Assembly: GCF_000346465.2 (NCBI RefSeq)
Contig: NC_034010.1
Span: 22,114,981-22,178,980, forward strand
Direction of reading: 5' to 3'
Source: Prunus persica
Taxonomy: Eukaryota; Streptophyta; Magnoliopsida; Rosales; Rosaceae
DNA: 64,000 nt
Of the stretch, positions 46,563-60,752 are shown piece after piece (positions within the stretch are counted from its first letter, which is position 1; every line of letters starts with the position of its first letter). The position numbers and the translations under genes were made by a program. The notes beneath the pieces were generated by a model. The model did no database searches. It was given only the letters and a program-made list of their open reading frames with translations, and was not told the origin of the DNA.

Positions 46563-49143
46563 AAGCTACAAGAAGCTGCCTATGATCTCAGAGCTTCAAC
46601 CTTCAAAGCTGTTAACTTTGTAAACAAACCACACAAAGTGAAAGCGTTTTCTCTGTTTTCTGAAATGTGGGTTTTTTGTTGCTTGACAATTTGGTTTGTG
46701 TTGGTGTTTTTGTTTTGGTAGGAAAATGTGGTGTAGAAATGAAACCGCCTTTGGCAGTTCCACCTATTTAAGTATTTATTTATAAATTATAGGAAAGAAA
46801 GTCATTTTTAGTCTTTATAGTTTGATAATTTCTCCATTTTGGTCGACGTAATTTTAATTTTGACTATTTAAAAATACAATTTAATTTCAATCTAATCCTA
46901 AACAAGTAACAGACTCATTCTTATTTCATCGTGAAATTTAACAGGAATTTGAACGTGTCCTTCAATTACAATAGATATCAAATTACAAGAGTTAAATTGT
47001 CATAATTAAAATCTTAAAAATCAAAGTGGAAAATTCAATAAACTATAGAAACCAAAAATAAAATTTTGCCTTAGGTGACAAAATTTAATTACCATATCAA
47101 AATTATCAGTATATTTGTTAACTTAGATATATTTTTACATATATTCTATTTTAGCTGTAATATGAATACATTTTTGTTAATTTAGGTAGGGACACTAAAA
47201 ACATTACGTACGTCTTGGGTATGACCGCACACGTGGCGACATTTCGATGTGGTATCAGACTGTGTGCTGGGCAATGGGCATACGGGAAGGGGCATGTGGC
47301 AAGTGCAACGCCGTATAATATTAAATTCCACAAGTTTTTAGCTACGTGGGATAATCCAATTGGTTAGAGTGTAAGGGCATGCCCAAAGTTCCTTCATTTT
47401 TTTCTCTGGTCAGTGACGTGAGCAGAAGTCTCTCTCCCCCAAAGTGGCCCAACACTGTCCAACTTTGTCATTGTTCTTCATGGTTGTCAAGTATGAGGAA
47501 AAGTCTTGTCTTGATCTTCTTTCTTTTCTTTTTTTTCATTATTTTGTTTAAGTTTTGGCATACAATTCCATTTGAAAATGGATAGATCTCTAACTTCACA
47601 GAAAGGTCTCCTTTTGCAACCCATACCAAAACTCTAACCCCCAATTTAGGAGCATACCCTTATTTTGAGACAAGAGAATGACAACACATCGGATGCCAAA
47701 TTTTAGGTATGTTTTAAGGGACTTTGAGATTGGAAGCTCTACCATGTATGACATTTAATTCCAACTACGTTTCGACCGTCAGATTTATAAATGTTGATGA
47801 TCTAATAATCGTAAAAGTATCATACGTCATATTTGATCTTTTCTAATTTAATTATCAAAAAGTGATTATATGTCATATTTAGTACCATAAAGCTTGTCAA
47901 TTCAAAATAATTTTTATACACATTGAGATATTGAAATACCATAGCAGCGAGATTGAATACTGCATAAATTGTGGTTGGATCTATCTTAAACTCGGGAACA
48001 ATTCAGCGGCTAAAACGTGAATTGAACAGTATAAAGACAATTAAAAATTTAAAACGGCTAAGAAATGACATCAAGTGTATCTGTAATCTATAATAATATT
48101 ATTATAATATTCTACCAACAAAATCTGAAAGGTGCAGGGAAGGATCTAGAGTTTCTAGAGTTTGTCGACAGCAGCGCTGTTACGCTCCTTTTGGTAAACA
48201 GAGTCAAAGAAGACGTACTAAACAAGCAAAACCTAATTAGTTAATTTAATATGAGTTAATTAAAAGTGAATCATGTAATCACGTCTTAATTGGAATTATC
48301 AGTGTCCCAAGCAATCTACAGGATTAATTAAAAGGAAAAGCTAGGTGGTCATTGTTGGCCATGCATTATAACAATTTGCAAGGGAAATTCAATTTAATTA
48401 TGAGGCTCATTATTTACTTCTTTGGTGGTCCTCGGACAATGGAGTTGCCAAAAGCGTTGTACAGCATTCCAAGGTCCCGCCCCAAAAAGAATTTCCATAC
48501 AAAGGTATTTCAAACCAATCACTGCACTATCACGTGACAAAATTAAAATATATAACAATACGTGATTAAATTGAGATACCCGTAAAATGCCATTCCATCA
48601 GAACACCTGGTACATACAATGGGATCACAATCGTAAACGAAACCCTACACTTGCAAGGTTGGGGACTTGATCTCGTCCGTAAACGGTACACATCTCCACT
48701 CTTCAATATGAGTTTTGTTCAAGTCTTGAACATATTCAAAGAAATTCTAACAGGAAGGTAGAAATGATTTGTGCACATCCCATATCTGCAAATTGGTGCA
48801 CTTAAGCATATTTAGGTCATAAAATAACACTAAACTGAAACTGAAACTTCCTTGAGGAATGAGTTATACAACCGCCATCCCTTGGAGGAAACCAAAGGAT
48901 ATTATACCTTGTACATTATAAAATACATGCATGTCATATCCGGAGGCTCAAAACCCACGACACAAATCTCCCTACTAGCTGATAATATTATAACAGAAAA
49001 ACCGAAAATGGAAGTGGAGGGAACCAAAAATAATAACAAAAAAGAACTTTACAACTTTCAGGATGTTTAAAAATGATACAAACCTCAGAAGAGGGAAAAA
49101 AAGTCAGAATAATGTTCGGCTTCTTATACTCTCATGTTCGAGT
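46563..49143. other. REVEILLE upstream region and ANGUSTIFOLIA 3' flank
   Basis: About 2.6 kb of AT-rich spacer. The right part contains the AN 3' UTR. I looked for an evening element (AAAATATCT) in the first kilobase upstream of the REVEILLE ATG and did not see an exact one. No gene or transposon is recognised. Confidence 0.5.
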
Positions 49144-52100
49144 CTAATCAAGCCAGCGTGTAACCCCATCTTCCCCTATGGTGGCCAGAATCTCGATGCT
49201 TACTTCCAAAACAGCCTACATTTTTTTTGCATCAATGAAGAATTCTAAAGGTGAGAGGAAGGAAATTGCCAACAATAATAACTATTTTATGAACTTCACA
49301 TGAAATGAATATATGCACTAAAATTAACCGAGGCAATTGATAACAGTAAAATGTTCAATCGAGGCATTCGAAGCAATTCATCAGAAAATCATTCTTCATT
49401 GAATGATAAGCTCAATTTAGCAAGCCAAACAAAGCCCTCACAATTTAGCACATCTAGGATGGGATACAATTATAGCATAGAGTCAGAAATGAGAGGCAAA
49501 TTCTTACAGTATCAAATCTAATCACCTATGGCTACAAAAATACCATGAGCAAATTTTTTCTTCTTTTGTGGGGGAACATGTTTGGTCAAGCTTAAGGAGA
49601 CAACTTTATCATGAAAGCATATATAATATAACTACATAAAGTAAAGGACCTTACCAACGGATTTCTACAGTTAACCAGCCTACATTCCTCCAGAGAACCT
49701 TCCAACATCCAACTCTCCCAGACATCAAAACTGTGACTGGCAAATACAAATTCCATTCTTCTATTTATCTGCAATGTTAAAATGGCACCTGATTTTAATC
49801 CCAAACAGAAGCTGTGGCATTTTAGGATCAATTTGTAATCTCTTTCAAAGTTAAGGACTTCCTGGAATGACAGTTGATAAAAGCAATGTTAGGGAGTTCG
49901 AATGCAACCACAGTAAACTAACATTACCTGCAGTAACTTTCCACCAGCAGCAAAAGATCGCAAACCAATTGTGTCCTACAATAAGAAATCAATGCTCTCA
50001 TATCAGCTAATGAGATCGCAATTAAAAAATTCAGTCACACTAGCCACCATAGATTGCATAATAGGCGACAATTTAGGTCCAAAAGAAAATAAATAAGTTC
50101 TTGCATACTAACCTTGCTTCTTGAAACAATGAGGAACTGAGCTGCTGGATCTCTTTTCGATACATTTGACATAGTATCTAGGAACCAACCACCACCTTTA
50201 ACTCTTTGCCTTGCAACATGGAGAGCAGGACGATCTCTTGCATACAAAGATACAACATACCCATCCTTCAACAGCTCACCAGGCTTTCCACTGAGCCTCC
50301 GGCTAGATTTTAGAAGCTGGTCGGAAGGAGATTCTTGCATTGATTCTATGGGAGTTTTCCTACTTCTTAAGTCTTCTGGGGAGGCAAACCGAGAGCTGGA
50401 GCTTAATGCTTGATCAGTGCCACTCATAGCCGTGTCTTCTTCCCGCTGCGAGGTACTTTCTTTTTCTTGTGAAGGGTCATCGGATTTTTGCCTGGATTTT
50501 TGATGTGCGTGCCTCTTTTTGGCTTTCTTACCTGCTCTGCCTCGTCTTCCATCAGATCGAGTGGCAGTACTTTGAGACAAACCTGAACCTTGGTGCTGGC
50601 TAGGAGACTCCTTGGATTGATTAGCTTCTTTCTTCTGAGAGCTTTCTGGACTTGCATGAATGACTTCAGTTGGTTGCTCAACAACGGATAGCTGCAAGCT
50701 ACTTTCTCTGTCCAGTTTATCTGACCCTTCATTTTCATCACCTATTTCACTTTCATCCTCTTCATCCGATACAGCATTTTTTGGAACAATCCCATCAAAG
50801 AAGAATGACTGCAATATGGAGATAGCTTTCTCCCTTATTTCCAACCATACTTCTTCACTATAATCTGCACTGTGTGGAAGTATCAAAACATTGGGCATCT
50901 CCTTTACCTGAAGTAAACCCATGACAAGATATCTTAGCATCACCCTGATATATCAAATTTTGATGTTCCAGGAGTGCATCACTCATATATGGGTAGCCAT
51001 AATATACAACGAGGAAGAAAGAAGAAAAATACTATCAGAATATACGATCATCCAGAAGCAAGTAAAATTTCCATCCCTTTCCCCCTTTCACAGAGGGCAC
51101 ATGTCAACCAAACACCATGTGGTTTCATAGCAAGGGCTACAAAGCCATGTGTCAGTTCAAAGGCAGTTTTGGCTAACAATGCAAATGCAATTTTTCTACT
51201 ATGATAAGCACAATCCACATCCAATAATTCAGAAACCAAGCACCCAAGACTGATAGGAGATGAGAAACAATTTTTTTTTCCCTACAATTAGGCAAGGTGG
51301 CAATCAATGAGAAGATATAGTACAAGGCTAGAACAAAAACATCCACAGACATACACATACTTTGCATGTCAGCATGGACAGTTTGCAACAAAATTTGATC
51401 TACAGATTAGAGCTCCAAGGCTATTTGATGAGAAAGTCTGGACCTTTTAACAAGACAAGAAAGCAGGAGACCACTCTGGAAATGGAACAAAAAAGGAACT
51501 AAACTAAATGGATAAATGAAAAGCATGCTGAAGCAATCAAGTACAAGTATTTGCTCAGAAATTGACACAGCCTATGTTAGCAAGTCCACAACCCATAACC
51601 AGTTAGCATACCCATGCTTCCATCCATTGTGGGCCTTCAGCACCATCCAAAGCACACCCAGCTAAGGTTCCATCAATCAAAAGCTGTTTCACAAAACAAT
51701 CATCCAATAGCTGACTGCTCCCCGTGTTTACAAGAAATGCTCCTGCACAAGAAAACTACATATCATTCCACGCTAATATAAAATATAAGGGACCAAAAAG
51801 TTCCTTAAACACAGACCAAAATGAGGATAAATGTACCAGGCTTTACGTGCTGTAAACATTCAGCATTGAGAATCTGAACTGTTTCATTTGTCAGAGAACA
51901 GTGAAGTGAAACAAGGTCACTTGCAGCCAGTAAATCATTAAGAGTATCCATTCTTCGGGCAGCAGAAGGAAAGCTTATGGAAGACCTGCTCACTTTTCCG
52001 TTCACCTGAGATATCATGTTTCAGGCAAAAAGTTTAAAGAAAAAATAATAAATTCAACCTTAAGAATCAAATGTGAGACGCAAAAGGTAGTTTGAAACTA

Positions 52101-53380
52101 GAAAATACACAATGTCAATCTCATTCAATTACCACCAATGAAAGTGGAAAAACAAGTTTATTTTCACATAAAGTTTCATAAAGTTCACAGGTCACTTCAA
52201 TTTTGACGAATATATAGTGAAAAATATTTAAAGATACTACAAAAAATTACTTTTCAGAATTCATATGAATTTGAGGCTAGTAGCAAGTACCACACAACAG
52301 CCAAAATACCCAATAAGTAAATAAGTAAAAGTACACAATTTCATAAGTTTCCACAAGTAATGCATTCTACTTTGATAAGACCTACCCAAATCCGTCCCAA
52401 AATAAATATTAAAGAAGCGCACTTTAAGCTTGAAACATCACAATGAATATATCTAAACTTTTTTTTCCCATCTGAATACATTTTAAGCTCAGAACATAGA
52501 TTAGGACAGCACAAACATAAATTCCACCACATTTCCATCATACTATGCTTCAGTAAGCATAAGAAGAACATTGTCTCTCGACAAAATTAATATGAACTAT
52601 GAAAGCACATTCAAATGTTACATATTTCACATTTTAGATACTCCGTGTTAAACCACTCAACCTTATTCGATTCACAAACTTCAAAATGAAGCACATTTTG
52701 TGCTACTAAACATCAACTGCAACAGCCAATTATGAAAGACAGAGAGGTAGATATGATCGAAATGGTACCTCTACATCTTGAACATCGAAATAGAGCACAC
52801 TCATTTTGAAAGCCAAGCTCCTAGTAGCCAGAGACCTCGCCGACGCAGATCTACCGATAATCCCCAAAACCAAACCACGACACCTTCTCATCCCACGGCA
52901 CAGCGGCTGGATCGAACCAAGCCACCCTGAAGCCGAGAGTGCGTGGCGGGAGAGCATGTGCGTACGGCGCAGCAAGCCGAGGAAGAGCGCCATGACCGTG
53001 TCGGCGATCTCCTCGGCGCGCGATGTATCTACGTGGACGAGCCGGAGACCGAGGTCGGCGGCCAAGGCCGAATCGACGGCGCGGTCGGCTGAGCCGAGGC
53101 AGAGGATGAGCTGGTAGGGCCGGAGGCGGCGCTGGGCGGCGCGTGGGAGGTAGGCAAGGGACTGTAGGAGCACGGCGGATGCCGACTCGATCCTTCCGTC
53201 GGCAAGACGACTGAGCGGCACGTGCTCGACGGCGGCGACGCCGGACAAGGAGTCTTGCTCCATGGCGAAGTCATCGATGCAGTTGAGAGTGACGACCAGG
53301 GGGAGCGATGAGGGTGAGGTCGTAGGGCTGCTACGGTGGGGCATTGTCGCAGGGGATCTGAGACCGGTGCTGGCGCTCAT
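49144..53380 (-). CDS. AN: C-terminal binding protein AN (ANGUSTIFOLIA), 7 exons
   Basis: Plant CtBP/BARS homologue that controls leaf-cell polarity and cortical microtubules. Exons (-): 53380-52769, 52005-51837, 51742-51612, 50907-50113, 49975-49928, 49768-49655, 49215-49144. They join to 1941 nt, 646 codons plus TAG. Seen: a D-2-hydroxyacid-dehydrogenase-like half with LNCIDDFAMEQDSLSGVAAV, PRAAQRRLRPYQLILCLGSA, LVHVDTSRAEEIADTVMAL, LGIIGRSASARSLATRS and AEGPQWMEAWVKEMPNVLIL. The plant-specific C-terminal extension has an acidic stretch, a basic NLS-like KKAKKRH, and the conserved GGWFLDTMSNVSKRDPAAQF and FVFASHSFDVWESW. The frame also opens with an upstream ATG at 53431; I prefer 53380 (MSAST..ATMPHR) because it matches the Arabidopsis start. 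Length is near the family norm. Confidence 0.94.
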
Positions 53381-53402
53381 CGTTTGGGTTGGTGGTGGCG
53401 GG

Positions 53403-53411
53403 TTAGGGTTT
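53403..53411 (-). promoter_or_regulatory. Telo-box AAACCCTAA in the presumed AN 5' UTR
   Basis: Minus-strand AAACCCTAA lies 23 bp before the preferred ATG. If the upstream ATG at 53431 were used it would encode part of INPNP instead, which slightly favours the downstream start. Confidence 0.4.
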
Positions 53412-53696
53412 ATGATTGTAAGTTTGGGCATTTCTGGTGGTGGTTAAGATTGGGGAGAGCTTCCATTGCTTTGCTGGAGAGAGTTGAGAGCTTCAATTCA
53501 AGTGTCCAGTGCTGAGATCCAGTGCCCCCTAGTCGTCTTCGGCTTTGCCGCTCTGTTTACTCATCACATACCCTTGTCATTTTACATAATTCTGCCCATA
53601 TCCCCACCTTTTTTTTTGCTCTTGTTTTTTGGGGGTGTTTATTCTGCTTCTAAAGCATCTAGTATCTCTACGTACCACGGGCCAGCAGCACTTTAA

Positions 53697-56600
53697 GGGG
53701 TCGTTTGGCACGGCGGATTGTCATGGATTGGACTAAATTCTGGGACTGTCTTGGATTAGTTCGGATTGGCCTAAGCTGGATTAAGTACTGACCTACGTTT
53801 GGTGCTGCGTCGGACTAAGAAGCTGGATTGTAAAAATAGTGAAGACCTATGTTTGGTGGTATGTCGGACTAAAAAATAATTTTTTTAATATTTAAAAATA
53901 ATTTTTTAAATAATTAAATGTAAGTTCTTTTTTGTTATTAGAATTCACATGTACATTTCTTTTCCTCCAAACCAAAGACTTTTTGTTTGTTATTAAAGTT
54001 ATAAGCATTGTTTGTGCAAAATTGAGTATTGTTTGTTATTTCTTTTCCTCCAAACCAAAGACCTTTTTTTTGTTATTAAAATTGAATATTGTTTGTTATT
54101 AAGGTTAGTGTTGTCTTATGAGTATTGTTGTTATTTTAAATTTTAAATTTTAAATTTTATTTGTTTGTGCAAAATTAAGGTTGTTATGAACAATATCATG
54201 TAGTATTGCCCATTGCATATTAAAAACCATATATAAATTTAAATACATCCATACATCAAATATATATCCAACACTTCCATAAATCACAAATTTTCCAACC
54301 CCACATATGATCCATACTTGTGTTTAAGCAACATACTAGCAACAAAGTACATTTAAAATGAAGGGAGAATGCTTATTTTTTTTTAAAAAAAAAAAGCCAC
54401 TCTAATATATGACTTGCTCATTCCTCTCGAACTTTGTCCAATTGCGTTTTGGTGTAGGTGTCATTCCGTTTCATAAGTCTCACATACTGAAATAAACATG
54501 AAAAGAGCATATAAAATGGAAACATAAATAACAGGAATATGAACATAAGATTAAAAAGTATAAGGTACTAAATTTGCATAAGATATCACTTCAAATCGCC
54601 TCATATACAGATTTGCAAAATCATATTGGTGAGCAGTTTATACTCAAGATAAAATTGAGATTTCATCGTATAACTCAACCAACACAAGAATTTTCCAAAA
54701 TCCATATATGAAAAATCATATTCTTGAGCAGTTCATTAAAAAAAATCAGATTTCATATTATAACACAACCATCCAGACACTAATTGCCCAATAATCTTTT
54801 CAGTCATACTCAAAATCACTTGTAGATTAGAGATTAATAATTCAGTTTAATATTATAACACAATTTGCATAACCATACCTTCAATCTCTCAACTGACAAG
54901 CAAGTTCTCAACAAGGTATTGCAATAATATCCGCATTCCATAATCAGATTACAAACAAGAAAGGAATACAACTCCAAAAACAAAATTATTATAGGGTCAA
55001 TGAGGTAAATTTTCAACCCTAAGAATAACAAAACAAAATCTTTGAATCTAAACAGAACAATGTTAGTAACAGAACAAGATTCTTAGCCCATGTGTAATCA
55101 AACAATAGTGATAGCGACCACTCACCATCCACAATATGCCTATGATGATATCCTTACAGTAGGTGTGCCTCCAACAGGTCCTGTTTGAATACCATGATCC
55201 AACTTCATTTTATTTTAAATAAAAAAAAAAGAATTTATACCAGGAAAAGCAAAAAACACAGAAGAACAAAAACAAGAGTGGCCAAGAAGTTCACAGGAAC
55301 ACCAGAAAAACAAAACACCATGATCTGCAGACTAGTGTTAGGCATGACTAGTAATTAGTGAGCCAAATATAGAGCTAGGTAGGTTTTTGAGTAAGTGATT
55401 TTACTATGCCAAATAGAGCAATGGAGAAACTAAAATTTCACTAACCAACTTGGCCTTCAAGCCCATTCAATGATTCAAGCAGTGACAACAAAACATCTCT
55501 ACAACCAAGCATAAATAGCTTCACTGTAATAATCCAATATGATCCAAAAACTACAATATAACAGAGGAAACAAGTACTTGGCTCACTGATCCAAACAATG
55601 GAAACAACTGAAACATTTAAACCCACATAGATCCAAACAAGCTAATATGCCCTGCTAAACAAAAGTTTAACTTAAAAAAACCAGGATACGACTCTAATTT
55701 TTGAAATAGATGTCCATTTTTAGAAATAGTATAGTTTTTGAATTGCAATCCAAAACAAAGAAATTTCTCACAAAAATACTACAGCAAAAGTGAAGCAAAA
55801 TAAGAGAAGAGATGGAAGGGCTCTTTGAATCATCATCCACCGTAACTAAGCAAGAAAATCTTTCCCCCAATTATAAATGCAATTAAATTCAAAGATTCTT
55901 GGGAAATTTTGAAGAGAAAAAGAAATAGTTGGGCCACAGTTTTCCTTTAAATTTGTTAATTTTCTTTGTTTCTTTAATTGAAAAAAATTAGTTGGATTTA
56001 CTTATGAAATAATTAAGTTCAAATAAAAATAAGAACATAAAATAGTAGAGGACAAATAAGGAAATTAAGAGACGAACTTTAATACCTCTCTCTTTTGGTT
56101 ACGAATGATATCAGTTCCCTTCAAAATGCTTATAGAACACGGCAGCACAATCGGCCTAATGATGAGACAAAGCTGAACTGCTACTACTTTTTTTTTCTTT
56201 TTCTTTTTCCTTTGAAAGTAAAAGCAAAACAGAGGTGATATTAACAGAACGAAACCAAGGGGGTGAAACGAAAACCAGAAATTCTGCTTCTTCACTAACA
56301 AAGTATGCCATTTTCTGTAGAACATCATTCTTGCTGAATTGTTTAGTGAATTGTTCAATTCATCACATCAAATCCCAAAATCAGCTTAAAACTAACTTAT
56401 CATGGGCCATCATGCAAAATAAACAGGCAGTTGCCAAATATATGCCTTCAAGTTTCTAACAAGTAAAGCTTGAATAATATCAGTTTTTTTAACCAAAAGA
56501 TGCAATTTTTGTAAACAAAGAGGAAACAGGAAGTGCTTAATCCACATTCAAACCCTAATGCACTATTTGGTTGCTCAGAAATTGAATCTAAAATAACACA

Positions 56601-57221
56601 TGCAGCTAAATTTTTTAATTCTCTTTCCATTATCCGCTTAACTTAAGTGAAGCCACTAATTATTATATAATCTATAACAGCATAAAACACAAAAATGGAA
56701 GATTTATCCTTTTTCTTGCCTAAAATTCCCAGCAACCAAACAGAGGATAGATAGAAAATAACAACCCAACAAACAACCTAACAATGAAATTTCTCAATAA
56801 CTCCCAAAGAAAAAGCAATACCCATGAAAAATTACCTTTGAAAAATGTTGGAGAGAGAGAGAGAGAGCATTTGAGAAAAGTGGAAGAAGGAATAAGAGAG
56901 GTATCAAAAGGGAGAGATCAGAAAAACTTGCCTGGGAGCAGTCGATGTTGAACAAGGAGAGGTGAAGTCGCGAGCGAGAGAGAGAGCTGGAGTCGCGAGC
57001 GAGAGAGAGAGAGAGAGAGGCAGAGTCGCGTGTTCTCAATTCAGCGAAGGGCTTATTTTGCGAACCGAATTTTAGGCTCTCTGTATAAGGAGAGCGAGTG
57101 AGGAGATTATTTTACTGTTGGACTCCACAATCCCATTTAACTTAGTACCCCATCTTACCAAACATGGGCTTCAAGCTCTATTTAGCACAGTCCAAGGGAG
57201 TGAGGCTTACCAAACATACCC
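53697..57221. mobile_element. PIF/Harbinger-like element, copy 1 (3525 bp)
   Basis: Begins GGGGTCGTTTGGCACGGCGG and ends CTTACCAAACATACCC. The ends form an imperfect terminal inverted repeat (GGGGTCGTTTGG versus GGGTATGTTTGG). It is preceded by TAA (53694-53696) and followed by TAA (57222-57224), the target typical of PIF/Harbinger. Repeated TTTGGT and CGGACTAA motifs lie just inside the left end, as expected for transposase-binding subterminal repeats. No DDE transposase or MYB-like ORF was recognised. Short frames such as 54834-55031, 56065-56358 and 56794-57039 have no domain. GA tracts near 56840 and 57000 are simple sequence. It is probably non-autonomous. Confidence 0.85.
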
Positions 57222-57224
57222 TAA

Positions 57225-60200
57225 GGGGTCGTTTGGCACGGCGGACTGTCATGGACTGGACTAAATCCTGGGACTGTCTTGGATTAGTTCGGATTGGCCT
57301 AAGCTGGATTAAGTACTGACCTACGTTTGGTGCTGCGTCGGACTAAGAAGCTGGATTGTAAAAATAGTGAAGACCTATGTTTGGTGGTATGTCGGACTAA
57401 AAAATAATTTTTTTAATATTTAAAAATAATTTTTTAAATAATTAAATGTAAGTTCTTTTTTGTTATTAGAATTCACATGTACATTTCTTTTCCTCCAAAC
57501 CAAAGACTTTTTGTTTGTTATTAAAGTTATAAGCATTGTTTGTGCAAAATTGAGTATTGTTTGTTATTTCTTTTCCTCCAAACCAAAGACCTTTTTTTTG
57601 TTATTAAAATTGAATATTGTTTGTTATTAAGGTTAGTGTTGTCTTATGAGTATTGTTGTTATTTTAAATTTTAAATTTTAAATTTTATTTGTTTGTGCAA
57701 AATTAAGGTTGTTATGAACAATATCATGTAGTATTGCCCATTGCATATTAAAAACCATATATAAATTTAAATACATCCATACATCAAATATATATCCAAC
57801 ACTTCCATAAATCACAAATTTTCCAACCCCACATATGATCCATACTTGTGTTTAAGCAACATACTAGCAACAAAGTACATTTAAAATGAAGGGAGAATGC
57901 TTATTTTTTTTTAAAAAAAAAAAGCCACTCTAATATATGACTTGCTCATTCCTCTCGAACTTTGTCCAATTGCGTTTTGGTGTAGGTGTCATTCCGTTTC
58001 ATAAGTCTCACATACTGAAATAAACATGAAAAGAGCATATAAAATGGAAACATAAATAACAGGAATATGAACATAAGATTAAAAAGTATAAGGTACTAAA
58101 TTTGCATAAGATATCACTTCAAATCGCCTCATATACAGATTTGCAAAATCATATTGGTGAGCAGTTTATACTCAAGATAAAATTGAGATTTCATCGTATA
58201 ACTCAACCAACACAAGAATTTTCCAAAATCCATATATGAAAAATCATATTCTTGAGCAGTTCATTAAAAAAAATCAGATTTCATATTATAACACAACCAT
58301 CCAGACACTAATTGCCCAATAATCTTTTCAGTCATACTCAAAATCACTTGTAGATTAGAGATTAATAATTCAGTTTAATATTATAACACAATTTGCATAA
58401 CCATACCTTCAATCTCTCAACTGACAAGCAAGTTCTCAACAAGGTATTGCAATAATATCCGCATTCCATAATCAGATTACAAACAAGAAAGGAATACAAC
58501 TCCAAAAACAAAATTATTATAGGGTCAATGAGGTAAATTTTCAACCCTAAGAATAACAAAACAAAATCTTTGAATCTAAACAGAACAATGTTAGTAACAG
58601 AACAAGATTCTTAGCCCATGTGTAATCAAACAATAGTGATAGCGACCACTCACCATCCACAATATGCCTATGATGATATCCTTACAGTAGGTGTGCCTCC
58701 AACAGGTCCTGTTTGAATACCATGATCCAACTTCATTTTATTTTAAATAAAAAAAAAAGAATTTATACCAGGAAAAGCAAAAAACACAGAAGAACAAAAA
58801 CAAGAGTGGCCAAGAAGTTCACAGGAACACCAGAAAAACAAAACACCATGATCTGCAGACTAGTGTTAGGCATGACTAGTAATTAGTGAGCCAAATATAG
58901 AGCTAGGTAGGTTTTTGAGTAAGTGATTTTACTATGCCAAATAGAGCAATGGAGAAACTAAAATTTCACTAACCAACTTGGCCTTCAAGCCCATTCAATG
59001 ATTCAAGCAGTGACAACAAAACATCTCTACAACCAAGCATAAATAGCTTCACTGTAATAATCCAATATGATCCAAAAACTACAATATAACAGAGGAAACA
59101 AGTACTTGGCTCACTGATCCAAACAATGGAAACAACTGAAACATTTAAACCCACATAGATCCAAACAAGCTAATATGCCCTGCTAAACAAAAGTTTAACT
59201 TAAAAAAACCAGGATACGACTCTAATTTTTGAAATAGATGTCCATTTTTAGAAATAGTATAGTTTTTGAATTGCAATCCAAAACAAAGAAATTTCTCACA
59301 AAAATACTACAGCAAAAGTGAAGCAAAATAAGAGAAGAGATGGAAGGGCTCTTTGAATCATCATCCACCGTAACTAAGCAAGAAAATCTTTCCCCCAATT
59401 ATAAATGCAATTAAATTCAAAGATTCTTGGGAAATTTTGAAGAGAAAAAGAAATAGTTGGGCCACAGTTTTCCTTTAAATTTGTTAATTTTCTTTGTTTC
59501 TTTAATTGAAAAAAATTAGTTGGATTTACTTATGAAATAATTAAGTTCAAATAAAAATAAGAACATAAAATAGTAGAGGACAAATAAGGAAATTAAGAGA
59601 CGAACTTTAATACCTCTCTCTTTTGGTTACGAATGATATCAGTTCCCTTCAAAATGCTTATAGAACACGGCAGCACAATCGGCCTAATGATGAGACAAAG
59701 CTGAACTGCTACTACTTTTTTTTTCTTTTTCTTTTTCCTTTGAAAGTAAAAGCAAAACAGAGGTGATATTAACAGAACGAAACCAAGGGGGTGAAACGAA
59801 AACCAGAAATTCTGCTTCTTCACTAACAAAGTATGCCATTTTCTGTAGAACATCATTCTTGCTGAATTGTTTAGTGAATTGTTCAATTCATCACATCAAA
59901 TCCCAAAATCAGCTTAAAACTAACTTATCATGGGCCATCATGCAAAATAAACAGGCAGTTGCCAAATATATGCCTTCAAGTTTCTAACAAGTAAAGCTTG
60001 AATAATATCAGTTTTTTTAACCAAAAGATGCAATTTTTGTAAACAAAGAGGAAACAGGAAGTGCTTAATCCACATTCAAACCCTAATGCACTATTTGGTT
60101 GCTCAGAAATTGAATCTAAAATAACACATGCAGCTAAATTTTTTAATTCTCTTTCCATTATCCGCTTAACTTAAGTGAAGCCACTAATTATTATATAATC

Positions 60201-60749
60201 TATAACAGCATAAAACACAAAAATGGAAGATTTATCCTTTTTCTTGCCTAAAATTCCCAGCAACCAAACAGAGGATAGATAGAAAATAACAACCCAACAA
60301 ACAACCTAACAATGAAATTTCTCAATAACTCCCAAAGAAAAAGCAATACCCATGAAAAATTACCTTTGAAAAATGTTGGAGAGAGAGAGAGAGAGCATTT
60401 GAGAAAAGTGGAAGAAGGAATAAGAGAGGTATCAAAAGGGAGAGATCAGAAAAACTTGCCTGGGAGCAGTCGATGTTGAACAAGGAGAGGTGAAGTCGCG
60501 AGCGAGAGAGAGAGCTGGAGTCGCGAGCGAGAGAGAGAGAGAGAGAGGCAGAGTCGCGTGTTCTCAATTCAGCGAAGGGCTTATTTTGCGAACCGAATTT
60601 TAGGCTCTCTGTATAAGGAGAGCGAGTGAGGAGATTATTTTACTGTTGGACTCCACAATCCCATTTAACTTAGTACCCCATCTTACCAAACATGGGCTTC
60701 AAGCTCTATTTAGCACAGTCCAAGGGAGTGAGGCTTACCAAACATACCC
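57225..60749. mobile_element. PIF/Harbinger-like element, copy 2 (3525 bp)
   Basis: Direct repeat of copy 1 at a constant offset of 3528 bp. Every interior ORF recurs with identical translation. The only differences I see are three C/T changes near the left end (copy 1 T at 53718, 53728, 53739; copy 2 C at 57246, 57256, 57267). It shares the central TAA (57222-57224) with copy 1 and is followed by TAA at 60750-60752. Confidence 0.85.
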
Positions 60750-60752
60750 TAA

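Noticed and set aside
54834..57039. Short frames inside the PIF-type copies as transposase
   Set aside because: None shows DDE or MYB-like motifs; they are short, AT-rich and simply duplicated in copy 2.
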